A stretch of DNA of 64,000 bases from WLMZ01 sp043753895 (GCA_043753895.1 JAYUWK010000171.1:91974-155973); one strand, 5' to 3'. Numbered from the stretch's first letter, positions 15,626-24,028 are shown. Translations and numbers: made by a program. Notes: generated by a model not told the origin, from the sequence alone.

Positions 15626-17246
15626 CGCAGGCCAAGCGTTGTGTGATGAGCGCGTTAGGTCCGCTGGTCAGGCGGCGTACCGGATCGAGGGCGTCTCGTA
15701 TGCCGTCCCAGGTTTCGGCCTCTGAGGATTCGAGCTGAGCGATTCGTTCGTCGAGGTCGACGATCGCATCGGGTTTGTTCGACAGGTCGGGCATCGGGAG
15801 ATTGGAGCCGAGCAAGGCGTCGCTTTCGGCTGCTCGTTCGGCGAGGAGCTCATTGGCGCGGGTGGCGAACGCCTCGCCGTCTCTCGGCCACCAGGCTTCG
15901 ATCGAGTCGTACGGGCTGTCCATCCGGTCGACTCGGCCGACCCGTTGTTCTGCCACGCGAAGCGCGGTTGGTAGGTCGAGGTGCACGATCGCCGACGCGC
16001 CTTGGAGGTTGAGCCCCTCGTTCATTGCGTCGGAGCAGAGGGCGATGGCGGACTCATGGGAGTCACGCGCGAATAGCCGCTCAACTGTGTCGCGGTTTGC
16101 CTTGTTCGCTCCGGTAGCGACGACGACTCGGCGCCCGGCGCCTTCGAGCATCGGCGCGAGCGCAGTCAGGGTGATGAGGTGATGATCGAATGCGAGCACA
16201 CGATCATGCTTCGCGGCGAGGTCCGCGAGCAGCTTCGCCTTGCGTTGCTCTCGTGCAGGGGTCAGCCGACTAGCTGCATCGAGCATCGCGACATAGGCGT
16301 TCCGCTCCGTTCTGCGGTGTTCGCGCCACGCCTCGAGGTCGGTGAGCCAGCTCGGCACGTCGCAATCGAGTTTCACCTCCGGTGGATTCGACTCGGCACG
16401 ACTCCTCAACCGGCCGATCATGTTGCCCGTCGGTTGAGCCTTGAACGACTTTGAGAGACCGAAGCGGCTCGCGGCCTCGATCGTGCCGACAAGGTGTTCC
16501 ACGAGCGCGGCCCTCGACGAACGCATCGCACCGAGCACATGGTGAGCAGCCAGCTCTCTCGACGCCGCAAGCCGGAATTGCAACCATCGCTCGTCGGTGT
16601 ACTCGTGACGCAACGCCTTGGGAACCACGAGCGTGGTCTCCAATTGCGCCACACCGGTGAGCGCTCTGGCGAGCACTCGTATCCTCCGCGCCGCCTCCTC
16701 GTCGTCGGCCGTCTCTCCCGTGTCGTAGGCGTGTGCGTCGTGGCGCGGGTAGCGACACACCCGGCCCGTGTCGGGATGGCGGTAGGCGTCGGGTTCCCGG
16801 TCGACGAGCTCGTTCAACGCGCTCTTCGTGCGTCGCACCGTGAAGCGCTGAATCTCACGTCGGAGCTTGTCCCGTTCCGCACTCGACATCGCCGCGTCTG
16901 CACCTCTGCGCCGATCGAGCCGCTCGAGTACGGCGAGCGCCTCATCATCGAAGTTGTCGGCGCCGAGCAGGCCGACGAGCTGCAGCAGGTCGGCCGCGCC
17001 ACGGTTGATCGGTGTGGCGGTGAACAACAACACGTGATCGGCCAAGCTGTCGCGAACCTGCCGGGTGCGGTTCGTACCGCGGCTGAGGAAGTTGTGCGAC
17101 TCGTCGACCGCAAGGATCTGCGCCTGGCGAACAGCCTCTTCTTTTGCCCGGGGTCCGTCGGTCGCTCCCCGGCTCAGCAAACCGTGCGACACCGTGTTGA
17201 TCGTGAGACCGCACGACACCGCCTCCCGGTACCAAGTGTTCTCCAC
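15591..17246 (-). pseudogene. SNF2-family helicase, main part of a frameshifted PLD-helicase gene
   Basis: A 551-residue segment containing helicase motif II in AVDESHNF, motif III in LFTATPIN, and C-terminal motifs EGLNLQGASAIVHLDLPT and QRVGRVDRMDSPYD. Motif I (ADATGSGKTRMG) is in a different frame at about 17290-17480, and the PLD nuclease part is in a third frame upstream. The joins lie in GC-rich runs near 17250 and 17465. The intact ancestor would be about 880 residues: PLD nuclease plus SNF2 translocase, as in several anti-phage helicase-nuclease proteins. Decay or assembly errors are both possible. Confidence 0.7.
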
Positions 17247-17278
17247 CGCCGGCGGGCGGGCACACCAGTACGCTCAAA

Positions 17279-18241
17279 TCACGTCGGACGCTCCCGGTGC
17301 TCCACAGTCTGTCGCGGACGGCGCGAACAAGGTGGGCACCCATGCGCGTCTTGCCGGAGCCGGTGGCGTCGGCGACCAGCACGCTGCCCACGTTCTCCGC
17401 GATCCATAACGCCTGGGCTATCCCGACCACCTGTGACGGCCAGAGCCGCTTGCCTGCCGCGTCGCCCGCCCAAGTAGCGGGCAGCCCAGTCACCCTCCAG
17501 CAAGTCTGCGCATGCCCGAGCCAACGCCTCCTGCCACGAGACGAACCGCAGCAACGCCATCAATAGCTCACGGAACTGCTCATCCCAAGACGCACCGACG
17601 CTCCACAGATTCTCGGCGACCTGGACCAACTCGTCATATCGGCTCGGGTCTGTCGCCCGTTCGAATCGGGCGTTCGCCTCGATCTGGTCACCCAGACCAG
17701 CGCCGGTGAAGTTGCTCGACCCGACCGTTCCGGCCGCCGCACCGACGTATATCTTCGCGTGAAGCCGAGTCCGTCCGTGGACGAAGCTGACCCGGAGTCG
17801 GCCAGCGTCAAGCAGTTCGATCGCTTGGACCGCCTTCGCCGACGAGCGAAGCGAGATCCCGTGCTCCTCCAGCCAATACTTCCGGACCTCCTCTGTGAAC
17901 GCTGCTTCGGCGGAAGCGAAGCTCGAACGCTCCGTGGCGAACGGCTCGGATCCCATGAGCACGCGCAAAGAACCCTCATGCTGGCGGTGCGCCCACGCAG
18001 CGGCCAGATCGATCAACTCTCCGATCGACGAGAAGCCGGCGATGACCAATGGATCCTGCGACCCGATGAGGTCACCCCAAACCTGATGACGAACCCGACT
18101 TGCTGCGTGGTTCACCGGGAAGCGTGAAGGCTCCCTCCATCGACGACTCGCCAACTCCGTTGTTAGGTATGCCGTCGGATCGAGGGAGAACAGATCTGCT
18201 GGCAGTTGCTCGCCGGGGCCTCGGCGCCGAGGTCGCGCCAT
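17279..18241 (-). pseudogene. PLD-like nuclease N-terminal part of frameshifted helicase gene
   Basis: An N-terminal region with a phospholipase D-type motif RLHAKIYVG and GTVGSSNFTGAGLGDQIEAN, typical of PLDc_2 domains joined to SNF2/DEAD helicases. The reading frame stays homologous to about 17475 (LLEGDWAARYLGG). There a tandem GGGC-GGGC (complement of 17464-17471) shifts it away from the helicase frame that begins AGKRLWPSQVVGIAQ. The last ~60 residues of this frame are therefore out of register. Start at 18241 (MARPRRRGPGEQL) or just downstream. Probably a disabled defence nuclease-helicase. Confidence 0.65.
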
Positions 18242-18416
18242 GGTCAGACCTCGTCTCCGGTGGGCTGCACCCGACGCGGAACACCTGGGCTTGGTGATGC
18301 GGCGCCGTTTCCAGGCCGCAGCTGTCCCAGGTCAACATCACAATCTGCCGGGAACGCCGATCTGTCCGGCGCAGACAGATCGCCGATCGAGACAAATCGA
18401 CTCCACCCGTGCTCTG

Positions 18417-19220
18417 TCACAGCGCGCTCATGAGGTCGCCGGTCAACGTGATGAGGGTGAGGGTGAGCTCCTCGCGGTCGATGATCGCCCTCGTTGCCCG
18501 AACTGCCAATTCGATGCCTGCACCAGATCGGGCGCCGAAGAGGACCCGAAGCTGCTCGATTGCGGCGGCTGTCACTTCGCCCGCCTCCCGCGAGTCTCGG
18601 AGGCGGATGAGTCGTCCCGCGAGATCGTCGGTCGGGATGGCTTGGAGCAGTCGGAAGACGTCGAGTGCGTCCTTGTCGCGCACTCGGTCGTCGGTCGTCG
18701 TTCGCTCCCAGATCTTGTGGGCCTTCGCCACGATCAATGCACCCGGCCCGGCGACGTTCATTGTCACGGTGCGATCGTCGGCGCCGTCGAGTGAGCCGAT
18801 TGTGAGGAGTCCGCGATCGACTCGGGCGCCTTCCAGCCCAAGCGCGCGTCGTGCCACCCGACGCCCATGTGCACCGAGGTCGGCGCCTCGGGTGCCGGGT
18901 CCGGCGAGGGCCTCGGGCACCATGACGTCGACGTACACACCGGCAGGAGTACGCCATCCGCCGGGATGTTCTCTTGGTGTGAAACCGTGCGCTTCGAGTA
19001 GTTCGGCCAACAGTGGCTCGTCGCTCAGCAGCGCGGGCTCGACGCTGAAGTCGGCGTCGGTAGAGAACTCAGCGACGACCAGATCGGCCGCGCCCGTGTG
19101 GAGGTAAATGGCCTGGGCGCCGACCAGGATGATCGAATCGAGGTGAGGTGCCAGCGCCTCGGCAGCGTCGAGCAACGCGGCCCTAGCGCGGATGTACTGC
19201 TCATCGAGTTCGCCAGCCAC
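18417..19220 (-). CDS. AbiEii-like nucleotidyltransferase toxin candidate
   Basis: A 267-residue protein. The nucleotidyltransferase core is ILVGAQAIYLHTG followed by STDADFSVEP, carrying the DxD metal ligands, then VDVMVPE. The remaining all-helical region (IVAKAHKIWERTTT, RDKDALDVFRLL) is typical of the wider AbiEii/nucleotidyltransferase group. It overlaps the upstream AbiEi-like gene by 20 bp, so translation is coupled and the pair resembles a type IV toxin-antitoxin module. Toxic nucleotide transfer to tRNA or another target is known for relatives (MenT, AbiEii) but not shown here. Confidence 0.7.
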   Translation of the reverse strand: MAGELDEQYIRARAALLDAAEALAPHLDSIILVGAQAIYLHTGAADLVVAEFSTDADFSVEPALLSDEPLLAELLEAHGFTPREHPGGWRTPAGVYVDVMVPEALAGPGTRGADLGAHGRRVARRALGLEGARVDRGLLTIGSLDGADDRTVTMNVAGPGALIVAKAHKIWERTTTDDRVRDKDALDVFRLLQAIPTDDLAGRLIRLRDSREAGEVTAAAIEQLRVLFGARSGAGIELAVRATRAIIDREELTLTLITLTGDLMSAL

Positions 19221-20277
19221 GTTCGTTTCCTTTCATCCATACGAGGAGCTCCTCGCCTTCCGACGGATCTCGGCCGGGGCCTGTGAGGAGGTCGACTGCA
19301 AGCTGGGTCGGACTGACGCAGACGGTGCCCTCCCGGCTCGTTGTTCGATCGAAGACCACGTCGTCGTACGGCTCGAGGAGCCAGACGTTCGCGCCGCTGT
19401 CGGCGGGTCGAAGGTCGAGCCGTTCCGACCAACCGATGACATCGTTGACGTAGATCGCTGCGAGGCGAGTCGGCGCGACGGGGGAGAAGCGTTGGGCGGC
19501 GAACGCGCCCGTCACCGCGTATCCACGTTTCAGCTTGCCCAGCTTGGTGGACAGCGCTGCGAGGCCACGCGGCTCCAGAAAGGTGTTCACCTGGTTCGTG
19601 GAGGTGATGTCATAGTCCTTGGCCCAGCGCCGGATGACTCCCTCCCAGTCGAGGTCGGTGATCGGGCCTCGTCCTTCTTTGGTGATGAGCCCGTCGCGGT
19701 CGAGCAGGTCGACCGTTCGTGACAGGGAGCCGAGTGGCACATTGGCTCGCGTAGCAAGCTCGCGAATGCCATACGGTGGCTGGAAGTCCAGCAGCGCGCG
19801 CAACGCTCGGCCGGCTCCTCGACCTTTGAGGGTGCGAAGAGTCTCGTCAGAGGGCCAGGGATCCTTCGTGGCGCCGCCCTGCTTGATGAACAGCGCCGGC
19901 CGCTGCGCACGGATCAGGATGTTGCCCGTGCTGTCGATGTAGTTCGCGTTGAGGTTCGCGATCTGCTCTCGTGCCGTCTCGCTGAGGAAAGGGGCGACCA
20001 CGACAAGGGTGGCATCTTTCAGCCCGACCTGCTCGGCGTACGACCGCAGCTGCATCACCGCGTCAGCGGCATCACGGGGCACGAGCGTGCGCTTCGCCTC
20101 CACGATGAGCGACGCCTCGGCACCGTCGGGACCCTTCACGACGGCGATGAGGTCGGGTCGCCCTCGTCCCGCTGGCTCGGCCAGCGTCGTTATCGTCCAG
20201 TCGTTCGGGAGCAAGGCTTCGATATTGCGCACGACCTGACGAAGCAGGCGAGCTTCAGTTGGTCGTTGTGTTGCCAT
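19201..20277 (-). CDS. AbiEi-like antitoxin with nuclease-like N-terminus and winged helix
   Basis: A 358-residue protein starting at 20277 (MATQRPTEARLLRQ). Residues ~45-75 contain GRGRPDLIAVVKG and SLIVEAKR, an Asp...Glu-x-Lys arrangement like PD-(D/E)xK folds. Residues ~155-210 form a winged helix (YGIRELATRANVPLGSLSRTVDLLDRDGLI). The rest resembles AbiEi C-terminal regions. AbiEi proteins repress their own promoter and neutralise AbiEii. The palindromes at 20324-20382 just upstream fit such autoregulation. The toxin-like partner follows with a 20-bp overlap. Confidence 0.7.
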   Translation of the reverse strand: MATQRPTEARLLRQVVRNIEALLPNDWTITTLAEPAGRGRPDLIAVVKGPDGAEASLIVEAKRTLVPRDAADAVMQLRSYAEQVGLKDATLVVVAPFLSETAREQIANLNANYIDSTGNILIRAQRPALFIKQGGATKDPWPSDETLRTLKGRGAGRALRALLDFQPPYGIRELATRANVPLGSLSRTVDLLDRDGLITKEGRGPITDLDWEGVIRRWAKDYDITSTNQVNTFLEPRGLAALSTKLGKLKRGYAVTGAFAAQRFSPVAPTRLAAIYVNDVIGWSERLDLRPADSGANVWLLEPYDDVVFDRTTSREGTVCVSPTQLAVDLLTGPGRDPSEGEELLVWMKGNERGWRTR

Positions 20278-20323
20278 GATGAGTCCTTGTCGAGGTTCGA
20301 TCTCTGTTCCATGAGTGTATAAG

Positions 20324-20382
20324 TTCCGGTGCAACCGGAACAAGGCCATTTCCGGAACACTTCTAACGGAACTTCTAACGGA
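20324..20382. promoter_or_regulatory. Palindromes and tandem repeats upstream of AbiEi-like gene (candidate operator)
   Basis: TTCCGGT-GCA-ACCGGAA (20324-20340) is a perfect 7-bp inverted repeat. TTCCGGAA recurs at 20350-20357. Two tandem copies of ACTTCTAACGGA follow at 20359-20370 and 20371-20382. The cluster lies 47 nt before the start of the AbiEi-like repressor candidate and probably contains its promoter and operators. Confidence 0.6.
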
Positions 20383-20495
20383 CAAGGTGATACAGAGCGT
20401 TATCCACAGCCACCAGGTGACAAGATGAGATTGCAAAAGCCCTGGTAGATGCGACTAAATGGCACAGCGCATCACAGGGTGACAGCACCTTTCCA

Positions 20496-20543
20496 CGGCT
20501 CATAACCCGAAGGTCGCAGGTTCAAATCCTGTCCCTGCCACCA
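20496..20543 (+). repeat. 3' fragment of a tRNA-Met gene (attachment-site remnant)
   Basis: From the anticodon loop CTCATAA (CAT) through the T arm CGCAGGTTCAAATCCTG to the CCA end, the sequence matches the 3' half of tRNA-Met. The 5' anticodon strand does not pair, and no matching 5' acceptor strand (GGCAGGG) lies upstream, so it is not a full gene. Such halves are left at the far end of elements integrated into tRNA genes. Confidence 0.7.
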
Positions 20544-20787
20544 ATTGTCCTGTCTCAGGACATAGGAAACGATCCGTTGACCGGCGTCGCGAATGGTGAC
20601 GGTGGAGCGTGTCGATGGCTCTGAGAACGTCCAGACGTCGCCGTCGACGGTTGGGGTGTATTCGGGATGGAATCCGGCGTTATCGAGAATCGTGTGAAGT
20701 ACCGCCGTTGGCCTCGTCGTAGCCGATGATCTCGGTGCCCCGGACTCCCGCGTGCCGACAACTGCGTCCCAGCGGGATCTTTCACCA
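20544..20787. other. No intact gene; possible decayed coding remnant
   Basis: This interval carries no gene that can be supported. On the minus strand a short stretch encodes a protein-like segment (DNAGFHPEYTPTVDGDVW, TIRDAGQRIVSYVL), but it has no clear start and runs into the tRNA-Met fragment. It may be the tail of a gene truncated by recombination. Confidence 0.3.
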
Positions 20788-21192
20788 TCAGCGTGCGGAC
20801 GCGTTGGCTGTGTCGATCGCGTCGACAAGGTCAGCCTTTGACATCGCCCACCGCCCGCGGATGTCGAGCCGGGTGGCCACCTCGAGCAAGTGCGCCTTGG
20901 TGGCCCGAGCGTTCACCCCGCCCGCGGTTTTGACCGGCCTCGTTCGGGCTTCCACACCGGTCTTCGCGTCCTGATCGTCGCTCGGACCGGGCTCGTCCTT
21001 GGGCTCCCAGTGATCGCCAACCTTTTCGAATGAGTGCTTCAGCGATCCGAACGCGATCCGATGGGCAGCCTCACCGTCGCCGTGGTCTTGCTCAGCGGAC
21101 TCGAGGGTGTGCATGTAGGTCGCCTGTGCCTTGGCGGGCGACCGCTTCAACGTCGCCGGAAGCCGTTCCTTCTCTTGTTTGTTGAGCACCAT
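20788..21192 (-). CDS. ChaB-family protein with Rho-N/SAP-like C-terminus
   Basis: A 134-residue protein starting at the ATG at 21192 (MVLNKQEKERLPATLKRSPA). Residues 1-60 match ChaB, once called a cation transport regulator (LESAEQDHGDGEAAHRIAFGS). After a charged linker, the C-terminus ATKAHLLEVATRLDIRGRWAMSK resembles the Rho termination factor N-terminal/SAP-like helix-extended motif. This two-part layout is common in actinobacteria, and its role is not established. A GGAGG lies 13 nt upstream and GGAAG closer. Confidence 0.75.
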   Translation of the reverse strand: MVLNKQEKERLPATLKRSPAKAQATYMHTLESAEQDHGDGEAAHRIAFGSLKHSFEKVGDHWEPKDEPGPSDDQDAKTGVEARTRPVKTAGGVNARATKAHLLEVATRLDIRGRWAMSKADLVDAIDTANASAR

Positions 21193-21270
21193 GACGTTCT
21201 TCCTACCTCCTGCAATATTCGAACGGCTTCGTTGATTGTCGCCACAGATGGCGCACGAATACGGTTTCAT

Positions 21271-21446
21271 CGACGTCGACGGTTCGCAGCCGGACGCTTG
21301 GGCTACGCCCTGAGAGCGAACGTCTCTGCAAAACCCTGCGGTTGATCAGAGTGCTGCCTAGAGCCGTTGATGTTTTCTCGGCGACGTTCACGAAGCTCGG
21401 TGTTCATAGTGGCGTTCAGGCCGAAAGTCGCCTCGTCCGTCCGGTG
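21271..21446. other. Non-coding stretch between ChaB and DUF899 fragment
   Basis: No supported gene, RNA or repeat was seen here. Translations in all frames lack recognisable family sequence. It probably contains the eroded remainder of the DUF899 gene, whose C-terminal two thirds are missing. Confidence 0.3.
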
Positions 21447-21698
21447 TCAGGTCGAACATGTTGCACATCGGATCGAGTAGGTCGAGGTGACGCCAGTTCC
21501 GCTCGTGAAGACGTAATCGGTGCTGACCAGCCCACCGTGCGGCGGGCCCCGGCGTTCGAGCGCCACGACCTCCAACCGCCGGCGAAGTCCCATCTCCTGT
21601 TCAAGGAGTTGGTTGCGAGCGATGCGGTACTCGGTCGATTCGTTGGGGTACTTGGTCCCCTTGCTCGTCGAGATCGTTGACGTGGTGTTGTCGGACAA
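21447..21698 (-). pseudogene. Truncated DUF899 (thioredoxin-like) gene fragment
   Basis: The first ~60 codons match the N-terminus of DUF899 proteins: EYRIARNQLLEQEMGLRRRL and ALERRGPPHGGLVSTDYVF. Family members are about 200-250 residues with a thioredoxin-like domain. Here similarity stops after DYVF and the frame ends at residue 83. It is most likely a decayed fragment inside the right half of the selC island. Confidence 0.6.
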
Positions 21699-21834
21699 AA
21701 GTATCCTCCACTGATAGATGGAGCGGGGTACCCAGAATCAGGCGTCGTCAAACAGCGGCAACCACCCGTGTGGATAAACGCAGATCTGGGATTCGGCCCG
21801 CGTGTCTACCTTTACACCGCGCCGTCGTGACAGT

Positions 21835-21862
21835 GGTCACGGATTGGTCACAGATTGGTCAC
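21835..21862 (+). repeat. Phased GGTCAC repeats, right end of island (candidate arm-binding sites)
   Basis: GGTCAC occurs at 21835, 21846 and 21857, exactly 11 bp apart, with GATTGGTCACAGA at 21842 and 21853. The same 13-mer lies near the left end at 13412. This suggests binding sites for the island's recombination proteins. Confidence 0.5.
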
Positions 21863-21988
21863 AGAAAATTCAGCACAGGCCGATATCAGGCAACATCAAG
21901 CAGGACTCGAGCTGACAAGAAACTAGCTTTGACCTGCTTGTATTGAAATTAGTTGATACAGGGCGACACAGGGCAACACCCCCGGATT

Positions 21989-22018
21989 CGGGTTCGATTC
22001 CCGTCCACCTCCGCCAAA
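21989..22018 (+). repeat. attR: right 30-bp direct repeat of the tRNA-Sec 3' end
   Basis: An exact copy of 13341-13370, running from the T arm to two bases past CCA, without the rest of a tRNA. It marks the right junction of the selC island. Flanking bases differ from the left copy, so the repeat is exactly 30 bp. Confidence 0.85.
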
Positions 22019-22049
22019 CACTCTCCCGATTGCCGAGGAGAGACGCGAA

Positions 22050-22215
22050 ATGATGACCGGGCCGGCTGTCTGCGCCAGAATAGTGTTCTCGGAGCGTTGT
22101 CGCGCACAGATGTAGACCGGCCAAGCGGGACCAAATGTCGAAATATTGACCGTGAACATGCTGAACGCGCCAGAATGATGACCGGCGCGGCGCTGTGCCC
22201 GCAAAATGTTGACCG
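22050..22215 (+). repeat. Five copies of ATGWTGACCG-like motif upstream of Fic gene
   Basis: Copies begin at 22050 (ATGATGACCGG), 22110 (ATGTAGACCGG), 22143 (ATATTGACCG), 22175 (ATGATGACCGG) and 22206 (ATGTTGACCG). The last four are about 31-33 bp apart. CGCCAGAAT also occurs twice (22073 and 22168). They fill the space between attR and the Fic gene and could be operators or decayed insertion-sequence ends. Confidence 0.5.
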
Positions 22216-22228
22216 ATGAGAAGGACCG

Positions 22229-23692
22229 ATGGCGAACGCGCAAGGTTGGGACGACCTCGTGTGGGCAAGCGACCACGACCGGACCGCGCTGAGCCGCGCC
22301 GCGTCTCGTGGAACGCTGCGACGGCTGAGCTCGGGCCTCTACACCGGCTCGGTGGACGAAGAACCCGCCGACATCGTCGCACGCCACCTTCGCAGCATCC
22401 TCGCTCACGATCTTCCCGGCGCAGTGATCGCCGACCGCAGCGCCAAGGTCGGCGGCACGCCAGTCGGTAGCGAGTTGCTCGTCGTGCATACGCGACGACG
22501 CCCACTCGTCCTTCCAGGACTCACCATCGTCGCTCGGCCCGGACCCGGCGCCGTTGAACGAGACATCCCACTTCCGGGCGGCGTCTTCGTTGCCTCAGAG
22601 CCACGAATCATGTTGGAGTCGCTGCAACGACCCGGCGGTCGACGTCTCTCGCGCGACGAGGTCGAAGCGTGGATTGACGAGCTGTGCGCGGCCGGAGGCG
22701 CCCACCGACTCAACTCGATACGCGACCTCGCTGGCGCGATTGCCAAAGATCTTGACGCTGAGCCCGCACTCGCCACGCTGAAAGCTCTGATCGCCGCCGC
22801 GCTGCAGACCGGCGATGCCAGCGCCGCAACCAACGAGCGGCTTGCTGCGCGCGCCGCAGGCCATGGATTCGACCCACCTCGAATCGAGCTGTTCGAGAAA
22901 CTTGCCGCCCGCCTGAGGGATCGTGCGCCCGGAGTCGTTCTCGAGCTTCCCGCCGACTCGGCCCGACGGATGACCCTGCCGTTCTATGAGGCGTACTTTT
23001 CGAACTTCATCGAGGGCACTGAGTTCACACTCGTTGAGGCTGAGCGGATCGTGTACCACGGCGAGATCCCCAAAGAGCGTCCTGCGGACGCCCACGACAT
23101 CGTCGGCACCTACTCCATCGTTGCTGACCCGGAACGGCGCGCCAAAGTCCCACGCGATGCCGACGATTTCATCAAGCTGATGCTCGACCGCCACGCAGAA
23201 GTGATGGCTGGCAGACCCGACAAACGCCCCGGCGAATTCAAGCATCTGAAGAATCGGGCCGGGTCCACCGAGTTCGTTGCCCCTGAACTCGTTGACGGGA
23301 CATTGCGACGCGGGTTCGAGGCCGGCGCCGGGCTCATCGACCCGTTTCAGCGCGCGCTGTACATGATGTTCGTCATCGCTGAGGTACATCCGTTCCTCGA
23401 TGGCAACGGACGAGTCGCCCGTATTGCGATGAACGCCGAACTTTCCGCCGGACGCCAGGTGCGCATCATCATTCCGACCGTGCTTCGGCTCAACTACATC
23501 TCAGCATTGAAAGCTGCGACCCTCCACGGGCAGTTCGACGCATACATCGCCGTCGCTGAGTTCACCCAGCGATACACCGCCCGGGTCGACTTCTCGACAC
23601 TCCAGTCTGCAGAACAAGTCCTCACCGCAACCCACGCTTTGCGCGACCCGTACGAGGCCGAGAGCGCCGGCGTACGCCTTGAGCTTCCCTAA
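22229..23692 (+). CDS. Fic-domain protein with AbiEi-like N-terminal winged helix
   Basis: A 487-residue protein. Residues ~8-75 resemble the AbiEi N-terminal DNA-binding region (LSRAASRGTLRRLSSGLYTG). A linker leads to a Fic domain with the inhibitory helix motif SNFIEG near residue 260 and the catalytic loop HPFLDGNGR near residue 388. Fic enzymes transfer AMP or another nucleotide moiety to target proteins; the inhibitory Ser-x-x-x-Glu motif holds them off until released. Fusion to an AbiEi-like repressor domain suggests a self-regulated toxin-like protein. It lies just outside attR, with the repeated motif region as its likely control region. Confidence 0.8.
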   Translation: MANAQGWDDLVWASDHDRTALSRAASRGTLRRLSSGLYTGSVDEEPADIVARHLRSILAHDLPGAVIADRSAKVGGTPVGSELLVVHTRRRPLVLPGLTIVARPGPGAVERDIPLPGGVFVASEPRIMLESLQRPGGRRLSRDEVEAWIDELCAAGGAHRLNSIRDLAGAIAKDLDAEPALATLKALIAAALQTGDASAATNERLAARAAGHGFDPPRIELFEKLAARLRDRAPGVVLELPADSARRMTLPFYEAYFSNFIEGTEFTLVEAERIVYHGEIPKERPADAHDIVGTYSIVADPERRAKVPRDADDFIKLMLDRHAEVMAGRPDKRPGEFKHLKNRAGSTEFVAPELVDGTLRRGFEAGAGLIDPFQRALYMMFVIAEVHPFLDGNGRVARIAMNAELSAGRQVRIIIPTVLRLNYISALKAATLHGQFDAYIAVAEFTQRYTARVDFSTLQSAEQVLTATHALRDPYEAESAGVRLELP

Positions 23693-23809
23693 CCGGGCCA
23701 CCTCGCCTACGGCGATCTGAAGATGTGGGATGTGCCAGCGTTGCCGGCACACATCGAGAGGGCTCGGCGCTCGTTGCTGCGTGATTCCTACTCTGGTAAG
23801 AGTTCTGCC

Positions 23810-24028
23810 ATGGCTGTGACAAAGTGGTCCGTGAGCGTCGAGGAGGCTCTCGCCGCCCGAGTCGAATCACATGTCGGCGATCGCGGCCTCAGTGGCTTCG
23901 TGGCTCGGGCGGTCGAACACGAGCTGGAGCGCGACCTGCTCGCTGAGTACCTTGACGAACTCGATGCAGAGTTCGGGATGGTTCTGCAGGCACTGGTTGA
24001 GCAGTACGACGAACTGTGGCCGTCCTAG
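23810..24028 (+). CDS. VapB-like antitoxin
   Basis: A 72-residue acidic protein starting MAVTKWSVSVEEALAARVE. The short beta strand followed by helices (RGLSGFVARAVEHELERDL) is like ribbon-helix-helix antitoxins. It precedes and overlaps by 13 bp a PIN-domain gene, the standard VapBC arrangement, and should bind both VapC and the module promoter. The start was chosen at 23810 since the upstream extension is not antitoxin-like. Confidence 0.75.
   Translation: MAVTKWSVSVEEALAARVESHVGDRGLSGFVARAVEHELERDLLAEYLDELDAEFGMVLQALVEQYDELWPS

Larger units (their letters stand above)
13341..22018. mobile_element. Integrative genomic island in the 3' end of tRNA-Sec
   Basis: The segment is bounded by exact 30-bp direct repeats, 13341-13370 (inside and just after tRNA-Sec) and 21989-22018. 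This is the signature left by a tyrosine recombinase using the T arm to 3' end of a tRNA gene. Inside are a broken tyrosine integrase (15144-15625), AbiE-like modules, a PLD-SNF2 helicase with frameshifts, a retropepsin-like gene, ChaB, a tRNA-Met fragment and a truncated DUF899 gene. Phased GGTCAC repeats lie near both ends. The dead integrase suggests the element is no longer self-mobile. Confidence 0.85.

Noticed and set aside
20472..20828. Minus-strand reading frame ending in a DLNLRPSGYEP-like peptide
   Set aside because: This peptide is a well-known false translation of tRNA 3' ends. It lies over the tRNA-Met fragment and has no other family support.
13341..22018. The two 30-bp copies as a CRISPR repeat pair
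   Set aside because: There are only two copies, 8.6 kb apart, and they equal the tRNA 3' end; no spacers or cas genes.
22050..22215. The repeated ATGWTGACCG region as an intact insertion sequence
   Set aside because: No transposase frame or matching terminal inverted repeats were found within the spacer.
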